Assembly (NCBI GenBank): GCA_021604265.1
Contig: BQIY01000029.1
Span: 1 to 11,971, forward strand
DNA from: Nitrospirales bacterium
GTDB lineage: Bacteria; Nitrospirota; Nitrospiria; Nitrospirales; UBA8639
Length of the DNA stretch: 11,971 nt
Reading direction: 5' to 3'
Shown here: in pieces, positions 6,275 to 11,971 of the stretch
Position numbering within the stretch: the first letter of the stretch is position 1
Layout: every line of letters begins with the position of its first letter
Made by a program: the position numbers and the translations under genes
Notes under the pieces: model-generated
Database searches by the model: none
Seen by the model: only the letters and a program-made list of their open reading frames with translations
Told to the model about the DNA's origin: nothing

Positions 6275-7795
6275 TTAGGATTCTGGAGTAAAGACTCGTT
6301 TTTTGATTTGCAAGTGATTTTCAACAGCCGAGGCTCCGGCTTCAAACGCTTGCTGTTCGGCAATCACCCGCTGCGGCGCGTGTTCGACTGAGCCATTCAA
6401 GATCGCTGTTCCATCCTTGACGGTTGCCACGATATCTTGCTCTGAAAGATAGGGATTCCACCACACTTGATTTTCAATATCCAATTGAATGTCTCCATCA
6501 GTTTTTTCTTCTTCCCGTGTCGCAAATTCGATTTGATTTTGCAAGGCATGTACGCCCCGGATACGGGATGACACATTTTCAGCCCGATGACGTTCATAAA
6601 TCGAATCCACTGTTCCCGTAAGAAGAGCGGTTCCCTTCCGGACAGCCACCGACAGCGGAAACCTCGCCAGAACCGGATCATGCGTAAAAGCATTCTGGAT
6701 ACGAGCACGAATGGCTTGGTCAGTCATGGAGGAACGGGTTTGAACCGTGAGTTGGTTCTTCACGTCACGAACACCAACGGTATGCTGCACATCCTCTTCC
6801 GCTTCCCGTTTGATGGACAGAAACGGTACCGTACCCGTGAGGGTCACAATTCCGTGTTCGACCGAAGGCTGAATGTCGAACAAGGCCAGACGAGGATCAT
6901 ATGCCAAGACACGTTGAATGGCATCTGTAATCTCTTCATCCGTTGGCGTCGGACGGCGAGAACGGATCATGGGGTCATCAGTTCCCTCCATGACTTCGAC
7001 TCCATCGATCCGCACGTCCCGAACACCTGACACCCGAGAGAGCTCTGCGATCCGATGTTTTTCATACACACTTCGCACACGACCGCTCAACGTGACCACA
7101 CCATCCTGGACACTCACCTTCACGAATTCAGGTCGCTCAACCCATACATCAAATTGATATCGACGCACAATTTCTTTTCGAATGACGGAGTCCGTTCTCC
7201 CTTCAACCAGATGGACAGTCAATGCATCCCGAACAGCCTGAACACCTCTTACCATTTTCGCGATAGACAGAGCTGACTGTTTTTCCTGCCATGACTGCAT
7301 CTGTCCTTTCAATGTGACAACCCCTCGTTTGACCGAGATGTCAAGATCTTTTAACTCAACCACAGGATCTTCATGAAACTGATGTTCCAGCTGTTCCTGA
7401 ATCGTTGAATCTTGAGTTTTGCCTACGGGACCTACGGAAATCCGGTCAATCACGCCACGAACACCTCGAATGACCTGAGCGAGTTCATCAGCCCGTTCCT
7501 GAGCCCACAAGCTCTCAGCCGTGCCCTTGAGCGTGGCGACTCCGTCCTTCACCGAAACCTCGATAGAAGAAAATAACTGGCGACTGACCCGAGCAAACTT
7601 TTTCTTAATGGCCACCGCTATGCGCGCATCATCCACAGTAGCCGGACGCTCTAGGTCCCTGACAGTGGGGCGAGAATCCATTTCTGCGCCAAGAATGTCA
7701 AGACTCGTGTCGTCTATCCGTTCTGAGGCAAATCCAGGCGAAGAGTCAAGGGTCACGACAATCACGAGTAGAAGGAATGGGAAGCGGAGATCCAT
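6275..7795 (-). CDS. Periplasmic protein with six BON domains
   Basis: 506 aa from the ATG at 7795. In-frame ATGs at 7834 and 7807 are rejected: a consensus TATAAT ends at 7839, which puts the likely transcript start near 7832, and only the 7795 start has a GGATGG site and begins directly with the signal peptide (cleavage near GFA/SE, residue 23). Six BON repeats follow at about 55-122, 129-195, 202-269, 286-351, 358-424 and 433-497. Each has a D-x-x-I N-terminal helix, the hallmark V-x-x-G-x-x-x-L-x-G strand turn (for example VKDGVATLKG) and a closing GV-x-x-V element. BON domains bind phospholipid or peptidoglycan-associated partners at the envelope, as in OsmY and DolP. Most BON proteins have one to three copies; six is long. 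The sixth copy is the most divergent (GASAVENHL). A general envelope-stress role is inferred. Confidence 0.88.
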   Translation of the reverse strand: MDLRFPFLLLVIVVTLDSSPGFASERIDDTSLDILGAEMDSRPTVRDLERPATVDDARIAVAIKKKFARVSRQLFSSIEVSVKDGVATLKGTAESLWAQERADELAQVIRGVRGVIDRISVGPVGKTQDSTIQEQLEHQFHEDPVVELKDLDISVKRGVVTLKGQMQSWQEKQSALSIAKMVRGVQAVRDALTVHLVEGRTDSVIRKEIVRRYQFDVWVERPEFVKVSVQDGVVTLSGRVRSVYEKHRIAELSRVSGVRDVRIDGVEVMEGTDDPMIRSRRPTPTDEEITDAIQRVLAYDPRLALFDIQPSVEHGIVTLTGTVPFLSIKREAEEDVQHTVGVRDVKNQLTVQTRSSMTDQAIRARIQNAFTHDPVLARFPLSVAVRKGTALLTGTVDSIYERHRAENVSSRIRGVHALQNQIEFATREEEKTDGDIQLDIENQVWWNPYLSEQDIVATVKDGTAILNGSVEHAPQRVIAEQQAFEAGASAVENHLQIKKRVFTPES

Positions 7796-7838
7796 ATCTT
7801 TAACCATCCGAAAAATAAATAAGAGAGTGATCATCTAC

Positions 7839-7844
7839 ATTATA
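7839..7844 (-). promoter_or_regulatory. Consensus -10 box of the BON-protein gene
   Basis: TATAAT on the minus strand, a perfect sigma-70 -10. No good -35 is found 16-18 bp upstream (CTGGTT at 17), so an activator or another sigma factor may help. The start point near 7832 gives a 37-nt leader and decides the start codon in favour of 7795. Confidence 0.5.
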
Positions 7845-8196
7845 AAGAGAAAAATTGCTAAAACCAGTTGAGACATGACACGTTTCCAACAAAAAAGTGT
7901 CTCGACCTGAGTATCAATTTGAATCACATGCAATCTTCAGATGATGACCTTTATCCAATTCATACGTCACGCAAGTTGTTCGCGACGGCTCCATCAATAG
8001 GCCTAACCATTCACGCAAACATCGTTCAGGATAGGCTAAACACAACAAGCCTCTCAGTTTTTCCACGTACGGCTAGTGAAAGTAAAAACTTGTGCTCGTG
8101 CAGCCTCGCGTAACCCGGCATTCCACAGCCGGAATTTGAAAAAAACAGATAACATGATACTCTAAAGAAGAAGGGTCGACGAGAGAGAGAAATTCT

Positions 8197-8220
8197 ATGA
8201 CGATCACTCAACGTTCCTGA
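8197..8220 (+). other. Seven-codon upstream reading frame with duplicated start context
   Basis: ATGACGATCACTCAACGTTCCTGA encodes MTITQRS and ends 16 nt before the 90-aa gene. Its first ten bases, with one preceding T, repeat exactly at that gene's own start (8236-8246), and GAAGGGT occurs before both (8170-8176 and 8223-8229). It is either a remnant of a short duplication or a leader peptide. It is too short to judge by coding pattern. Confidence 0.3.
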
Positions 8221-8236
8221 GCGAAGGGTATCCTGT

Positions 8237-8509
8237 ATGACGATCAATGTCGGGGACTTTGTGGTCTTTACAAAATCGAAAACATCGTCTCAACCCAGTC
8301 CGCGCGCGCAAGAAATCTATCCGGCCCAGCATGGAGAAACCTATTCCTACACAATTAACAAATTTTGGAAAGTAATACAGGTCCTTGATGACGACACGAT
8401 CGAAATCGAAACACGTCGAGGGAAACGGCATCGACTGAATAAGAATTCCCCACTGCTACGCAAGGTCACACTCTGGGATCGATTGAGATTCCGGGACCGA
8501 TTGTTTTAA
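8237..8509 (+). CDS. Small conserved-looking basic protein, function unknown
   Basis: 90 aa, starting MTINVGDFVVFTKSK, with GAAGGG 7 nt before the ATG. There is no signal peptide or membrane segment, so it should be cytosolic. The sequence suggests a small beta-barrel: VGDFVVF (5-11) as in SH3/KOW-like folds, an aromatic ETYSYTINKFWKVIQVL core (34-50), DDDTIEIETRRGKRHRL (51-67) as a strand-turn-strand, and a basic C-terminal LWDRLRFRDRLF helix (79-90). The PRAQEIYPAQHGETYSY and TRRGKRH blocks look like conserved motifs; from memory similar small proteins occur in planctomycetes and other phyla, unnamed. The excess of Arg and Lys would suit nucleic-acid or ribosome binding, but that is a guess. 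It stands alone, divergent from the BON gene and convergent with the cupredoxin gene. Confidence 0.75.
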   Translation: MTINVGDFVVFTKSKTSSQPSPRAQEIYPAQHGETYSYTINKFWKVIQVLDDDTIEIETRRGKRHRLNKNSPLLRKVTLWDRLRFRDRLF

Positions 8510-8643
8510 AGCTAAGTCAAACAAACTCGACAAGTTTTGAACCCCTCTCTTACTTCCCCTCATCCTCCCAGCCATGCCACTTCATGCGAATACGGACAGA
8601 CAACATACACTCTCCTCTGAGCCTGGCGACACTGGGGCATTGT

Positions 8644-9048
8644 TTAGTTGAGCATTTGCACAGAATCCGCTTTCGACTCAACAGAGCGTGCAACAACCAA
8701 CTGCCCCCGCATGATCGGATGCAACTCACAATGATAGGGATAGCGACCAGGGGCAAGCCCTGGGACTGAGAAACTGCCGTTCGGCGGTACCGCTCCGGAA
8801 TCAAAGAGACACGGGCCTTCTTTGTCACAACCGTCATGCCGGACAGTATGAGAGGAAGCGGTGGGATTGTTCCAATGTATAGGAGTTCCCGATTGGATAG
8901 TCGCCTCAAAAGGTCGGTAATAGGGAGCCCAACTCTCCATATGAATACTGACAGGCGAAGAATGTATTTGTCCAAACCCCACACTATAAATCAGCAACAA
9001 GACTCCAAGGCCTAACAATATCGTTTTCAATTTCCTCTGCTGAACCAT
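8644..9048 (-). CDS. Amicyanin/plastocyanin-like cupredoxin
   Basis: 134 aa from the ATG at 9048, preferred over those at 9054 and 9105 because AGGAG lies 8 nt upstream. Residues 1-26 are a signal sequence or N-terminal anchor (LLGLGVLLLIYSVGFG). The domain (about 33-120) has all four type-1 copper ligands: His67 in SSHTVRHD, then Cys107, His110 and Met113 in YHCELHPIM. The C-x2-H-x2-M spacing is that of amicyanin rather than longer-loop plastocyanins. Cys74 and Cys80 could form a disulphide near the copper site. The role would be periplasmic one-electron transfer; the partner is not encoded nearby. A tail of about 14 residues after the domain is unassigned. It is probably monocistronic. Confidence 0.88.
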   Translation of the reverse strand: MVQQRKLKTILLGLGVLLLIYSVGFGQIHSSPVSIHMESWAPYYRPFEATIQSGTPIHWNNPTASSHTVRHDGCDKEGPCLFDSGAVPPNGSFSVPGLAPGRYPYHCELHPIMRGQLVVARSVESKADSVQMLN

Positions 9049-9392
9049 AAACATATCTCCTGTTCTATTAAGCGTCGTACTCACAGAACGATGTGGTGCA
9101 ATCAACTGGTCTTAACCATATTATACTCCTCCAGGCCGTGAGAATTCGATGCTTCTTAGAGCCGGGCTTTTATAAACAAACCGTAAAAAATCACGAATTC
9201 GCATACGTTTTCCAAAAAGTTCGAACTCTATCAGATTGCACCGGCATCAAAACCTGAATGAGATAACCCACAGTTATCACTTGACGGACTTCCCATTTCA
9301 GATGCCCTCTTAAAAGGCTGATTGACATAGTTGAAAAGGATGTCCAACTCGAATCTTCTCGATACACGACACGCCATTCGCAAACCTTTGGG
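9049..9392. other. Intergenic region upstream of the cupredoxin gene
   Basis: About 340 bp. A 74-codon minus-strand frame (9191-9415) overlaps the next gene's end and shows no coding features. Apart from the -10 box at 9120-9125 I see only short AT-rich patches and imperfect repeats. Confidence 0.4.
9120..9125 (-). promoter_or_regulatory. Candidate -10 box of the cupredoxin gene
   Basis: TATAAT on the minus strand, 71 bp before the cupredoxin start, implying a leader of about 65 nt. The hexamer 17 bp upstream (CGAATT) is a poor -35. Confidence 0.4.
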
Positions 9393-9884
9393 TTACTGAT
9401 AAATTTGCAACTCACGTGTATGTCGTTCTAGATCGGTATCGGGAATAGACATGACGAATTCGAGAGACTGGATATAGGCAGTAGGAAGGTGGTGCTCTCG
9501 CGCTCCGCGCAGGACATGTTCCTTGTACCAATGATAGGGGTGCAACATGGCATCAATCTGTATCGCATAGTACGTCATCGCTTCAATCGGCTTTTCTTGA
9601 TATGTGTACGCCTTCACCGTTTTGACTTCATAGCCGTGGCCTCGTTCTTCTATCGTGTCTAACTTTTCTTTTTCTAATTCGTGAATCTCATACACCACGC
9701 CAAAGACGACATCGTCAGAGTGCCCTGAATGCATGGCATCACACTTTGCCGAACCGTCTTGACTCTTTTTGTGAAACATCAGTTTATGCTCAGGGAGACG
9801 AGCGACGCACACGACAGACACCGACGGCAATCGATGTTGGAGCCGTCTCATCGACATATTTGAGCCATAGGCAAAGTAATACAT
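9393..9884 (-). CDS. Gamma-glutamylcyclotransferase-fold (AIG2-like) protein
   Basis: 163 aa. AGGGG lies 6-7 nt before the ATG at 9884. The protein opens with MYYFAYGSNMSMRRL; the YGSN loop (6-9) binds the gamma-glutamyl group in this fold. LDTIEERGHGYE (75-86) carries the expected catalytic acid (Glu79 by the LDxxE pattern). VVFGVVYEI (59-67) is the conserved central strand. Family members release 5-oxoproline from gamma-glutamyl peptides or amines (GGCT, GGACT, BtrG, ChaC). This one lacks the extra features of ChaC, so the exact substrate cannot be told. The last 30 residues form a helical tail. It is cytosolic, with no evident operon partner. Confidence 0.85.
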   Translation of the reverse strand: MYYFAYGSNMSMRRLQHRLPSVSVVCVARLPEHKLMFHKKSQDGSAKCDAMHSGHSDDVVFGVVYEIHELEKEKLDTIEERGHGYEVKTVKAYTYQEKPIEAMTYYAIQIDAMLHPYHWYKEHVLRGAREHHLPTAYIQSLEFVMSIPDTDLERHTRELQIYQ

Positions 9885-10070
9885 ATTCGCCCCTTTCAGA
9901 TCTCAGAGCTGCTGAAAAACGAGACACACTAAATGAATTCGACACACTTTGGGAAGGACGTTTGCCCGTAATCCGTCAACACACAAAGGGAAAAGCCGGA
10001 ATAGTGAAGCAAAAGTAGGCTGCCCCTTTACTTTCTCCCAATTCCGCCTTGAAATCTCCGCGTTCGAATC

Positions 10071-10361
10071 TCAATGTCCACACAGTCGATTGATTTTTTC
10101 AGCCAGAGCAAAGTCCGCCTCACTAATGCCGCCAACGTCATGCGTGGCCAAATCAATGTTGACCGTGTTGTACACATTAAACCATTCAGGATGATGGCCA
10201 GCAGATTCGGCAAGCAGTGCTACGCGCGACATAAATCCAAAGGCTTCCACAAAATCTGCAAACTTGAATTCCCGATGCAATTTACTACCTTGAAGCTCCC
10301 AACCAGAAAGCTCAGTCAGCTTAGAATTTATCTCCTGAGGAGAAAGCTTGGTAACAGCCAT
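10071..10361 (-). CDS. phhB: 4a-hydroxytetrahydrobiopterin (pterin-4a-carbinolamine) dehydratase
   Basis: 96 aa, the usual length. AAGGAG lies 7 nt before the ATG at 10361. It contains the signature [21 protein letters not shown]: active-site His56, His57 and Pro58, then His74 and Asp83, with the same spacing as the human enzyme's His61, His62, His79 and Asp88. The reaction dehydrates 4a-hydroxytetrahydropterin to quinonoid dihydropterin, recycling the cofactor of aromatic amino-acid hydroxylases. No hydroxylase gene is near; in bacteria without one, PCD-like proteins have been linked to molybdopterin metabolism, so the physiological role is open. The unrelated lipoprotein gene lies 105 bp upstream on the same strand, and this gene may be independently transcribed. 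Confidence 0.92.
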   Translation of the reverse strand: MAVTKLSPQEINSKLTELSGWELQGSKLHREFKFADFVEAFGFMSRVALLAESAGHHPEWFNVYNTVNIDLATHDVGGISEADFALAEKINRLCGH

Positions 10362-10466
10362 GGACAGGCTCCTTTTTTAAAGATTCCTTGAGGGGTACGA
10401 TTGACAACGTTGCCGGCATAATCACGAATCATCCTGAAAGTCTTGTAGACGTGTGATCCTCTATAG

Positions 10467-10811
10467 CTATTGACCAGGAACTATGGGTTCCTCTCCCGCC
10501 AAAGACGGGTGGACTTTTCGCCACTGCTCATAGCATTCAGACACGATTCGTTGCTGCTCTTCACGTGCGTCTTGACAAGCCGGCGAACATTGAGGCTGAC
10601 TTGGAATCATATCGGTAGCCGTTACAGCGCGGTCATGACTGAGAGCCGTTTGTGCTCTCCCTTGATATAGATCAAATTCACCTTGCGCTGCCCGACGAAT
10701 ATCTTCTGGGACAGAGTCCATGCAAGCACTGCGGGCTTTTTCGCCAGGAGTTGGCGTAATACACCCACTGAGGCTCAGTCCGACGAAAAGGAATAGTGTG
10801 AGGACTTTCAT
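10467..10811 (-). CDS. Small lipoprotein with four conserved-looking cysteines
   Basis: 114 aa from the ATG at 10811, chosen because GGAGG lies 7 nt upstream and the frame then begins with a lipoprotein signal MKVLTLFLFVGLSLSGC (lipobox LSGC, Cys17). The longer frame from 10877 lacks a site and buries the signal. After the lipid anchor come Cys30, Cys75, Cys79 and Cys93, enough for two disulphides (SAC, QPQCSPACQ, SEC), in a mostly helical, charged protein ending EEPIVPGQ. I do not recognise the family. There is no CxxCH, so it is not a cytochrome. It lies divergent to the dipeptide epimerase. Confidence 0.7.
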   Translation of the reverse strand: MKVLTLFLFVGLSLSGCITPTPGEKARSACMDSVPEDIRRAAQGEFDLYQGRAQTALSHDRAVTATDMIPSQPQCSPACQDAREEQQRIVSECYEQWRKVHPSLAGEEPIVPGQ

Positions 10812-10961
10812 ATGACAACCTCCATAGAAACAGGAATAAACAGAACAATAGCTCCAGACCATAAAGATATCCAACATCCAGCACCTAGTTGTGCCTAGCG
10901 CGTTACGACTGCCCCTGTCAAGACAGACAGACCATCGTCCCGACAGATCAAATGATTAGCC

Positions 10962-10984
10962 GTGACAAGTCAGACGCTTGTCAC
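10962..10984. promoter_or_regulatory. Perfect 8-bp inverted repeat upstream of the epimerase gene
   Basis: GTGACAAG (10962-10969) and CTTGTCAC (10977-10984) flank a 7-nt spacer. It sits in the divergent region between the lipoprotein and epimerase genes, about 80 bp before the epimerase start. No T-run follows it on the + strand. It could be an operator or a leader hairpin. Confidence 0.35.
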
Positions 10985-11063
10985 AATGAGAAAAAACCTT
11001 TAAATGTGAGAGAAACGGAACTCGAACCACCTGGAAAACTTTTATGGACCCACTCAACACACC

Positions 11064-11971
11064 ATGAGTAGCACAAATAACACATGGACAACCCGAATCA
11101 CGGATGTACAGGTTTGGCCAGTCGATATTCCAATGATCGAACCGTTCACAATTTCTCAAGGGAAAATGGCCATTGCCAAGAACCTGTTTGTTCGGATCAC
11201 GCTGAGTTCCGGAACAAAAGGCTATGGAGAAATCGCGCCGTTCCCCGAACTCATGGGAGCAACTCAAGAGAGCAGTCTTGTGACCGCAAGGAACACCATC
11301 ACTCAACTCATCGGCCTAGACGTCTGCGAGTATCAGAAAATCTCGACACAACTTGAGATCCTTCTCACCCACCACCCCGCCGTGCGCTGCGGCTTGGAAA
11401 CCGCCATGGTTGATGCCTTGTGCCGTGAGCGGGACATACCCTTGTGGGCATTGTGGGGTGGAGCCGCGATGGTGGAATATGAAACAGACATCACCATCCC
11501 AATTAAGACGCCGACAGAAACTGTGGCGAGTATACAAAACTGGTATCAACAAGGGTATCGACTATTCAAACTCAAAGTAGGCGGGACCATCACAGACGAC
11601 TTCGAAACATTCTCAGCCCTCGATCATGCGTTCGATGACATTTCATTAATTGTCGATGCCAATCAAGGCTACTCAGTCGAAGAGGCCCTCCTAATAGCCA
11701 AGAAACTTGAAAACTTGAGAACGCCGGTCAAAGCCTTTGAGCAGCCCATCGCTCGACACGACATCAACGGCATGGCCACCATCACCGCACGAACAACAGT
11801 ACCGATTGCCGCGGACGAATCAGTCTTTACGATTGAAGATGCTCGACGAGTGATCAATGAACAGGCAGCGAATATTATTAACTTAAAAATCACCAAAAGT
11901 GGTCTGCTCACTACGGTTGAAATCGTGTCCCTGTGTCGCGCCAACAATGTGCCACTGATGATCGGCGGCAT
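11064..11971 (+). CDS. Enolase-superfamily dipeptide epimerase (L-Ala-D/L-Glu epimerase-like), 3' truncated
   Basis: 302 codons plus two bases are present, running off the window. The start is the ATG at 11064; the frame is open upstream only to a stop at 11007, and no strong ribosome site is seen. The N-terminal capping domain covers about 11-130 and the (beta/alpha) barrel begins near 138. Muconate-lactonizing/mandelate-racemase subgroup residues are all present: Lys169 and Lys171 in FKLKVGG, metal ligands Asp198 (DANQGY), Glu226 (FEQP) and Asp251 (ADES), and Lys275 in INLKITKSG. The spacings after Asp198 equal those of Bacillus subtilis L-Ala-D/L-Glu epimerase (28, 25 and 24 residues). Such enzymes invert dipeptides from murein recycling. 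o-Succinylbenzoate synthase and muconate cycloisomerase share the same residues; the metal-site pattern cannot exclude them, and the specificity-bearing C-terminus (DxD loop) is missing. Confidence 0.85.
   Translation, partial: MSSTNNTWTTRITDVQVWPVDIPMIEPFTISQGKMAIAKNLFVRITLSSGTKGYGEIAPFPELMGATQESSLVTARNTITQLIGLDVCEYQKISTQLEILLTHHPAVRCGLETAMVDALCRERDIPLWALWGGAAMVEYETDITIPIKTPTETVASIQNWYQQGYRLFKLKVGGTITDDFETFSALDHAFDDISLIVDANQGYSVEEALLIAKKLENLRTPVKAFEQPIARHDINGMATITARTTVPIAADESVFTIEDARRVINEQAANIINLKITKSGLLTTVEIVSLCRANNVPLMIGG

Larger units (their letters stand above)
7796..8236. other. Divergent intergenic region with promoters, no gene found
   Basis: Between the minus-strand BON gene and the + strand 90-aa gene I see no real coding sequence apart from the tiny reading frame at 8197-8220. 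It contains the BON-gene -10 box (7839-7844), a hairpin-prone GAGACA...TGTCTC repeat near 7870-7905, and a weak + strand promoter candidate TTTGAA (8135-8140) with TACTCT (8158-8163) at 17-bp spacing. Confidence 0.4.

Noticed and set aside
8550..8984. 144-codon frame antisense-frame to the cupredoxin region
   Set aside because: It is a shadow frame of the cupredoxin gene, whose copper ligands and signal peptide are unambiguous.
9191..9415. 74-codon minus-strand reading frame
   Set aside because: It overlaps the 3' end of the gamma-glutamylcyclotransferase gene, has no ribosome site and has no coding-like composition.
10889..11071. 60-codon + strand frame before the epimerase
   Set aside because: No protein-like pattern or ribosome site. 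It overlaps the epimerase start in another frame and spans the inverted repeat at 10962-10984.
1..11971. Mobile element, CRISPR array, tRNA or toxin-antitoxin pair
   Set aside because: No transposase, integrase, terminal repeats, regularly spaced repeats, cloverleaf or paired small toxin-like genes were found on reading both strands.

Overview
The window looks like a chromosomal stretch of a Gram-negative bacterium: there are lipoproteins, an outer-membrane beta-barrel, periplasmic redox proteins and many genes with clear Shine-Dalgarno sites, and G+C is about half by eye. The mixture (a DUF4139 protein, a protein with repeated BON domains, a Tll0287-like haem lipoprotein, a cupredoxin) reminds me of Nitrospira and relatives, but no marker gene here proves it. 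No insertion sequence, tRNA, rRNA, CRISPR array or phage gene was seen.

Layout, left to right. The + strand opens with the C-terminus of BioF (biotin synthesis), 2-148. Facing it is a compact minus-strand operon, read from 2354 down to 220: a 114-aa exported precursor with a Sec signal peptide followed by a textbook double-glycine leader; an outer-membrane beta-barrel resembling FapF; and a lipoprotein C39 cysteine peptidase resembling FapD. It has a plausible promoter, a perfect 24-bp palindrome upstream, and a 16-bp intercistronic hairpin between the small substrate gene and the barrel gene. This is the most interesting part of the window. A 523-bp spacer separates it from a divergent 698-aa DUF4139 protein (2878-4974, +).

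The middle holds minus-strand genes for envelope proteins: a Tll0287-like c-type haem lipoprotein (5182-5769), a strong hairpin terminator (5897-5930), 340 bp of non-coding DNA with a possible structured RNA, and a periplasmic protein with six BON domains (6275-7795). A 90-aa conserved-looking small protein (8237-8509, +) follows, with a duplicated start region in front of it.

The right part has four minus-strand genes that are probably mostly independent: an amicyanin-like cupredoxin (8644-9048), a gamma-glutamylcyclotransferase-fold enzyme (9393-9884), a pterin-4a-carbinolamine dehydratase (10071-10361) and a small Cys-containing lipoprotein (10467-10811). The + strand ends with a truncated enolase-superfamily dipeptide epimerase (11064 to the window edge).

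How the genes may work together: the 220-2354 operon reads as a self-contained export and maturation device. Sec moves the precursor to the periplasm, the C39 lipoprotein would cut after Gly-Gly, and the barrel would release the 52-residue peptide. The logic parallels the Pseudomonas Fap amyloid system, but with a very different substrate and without recognisable FapA, FapB, FapC or FapE neighbours. The remaining genes are housekeeping or envelope functions with no obvious link to it.
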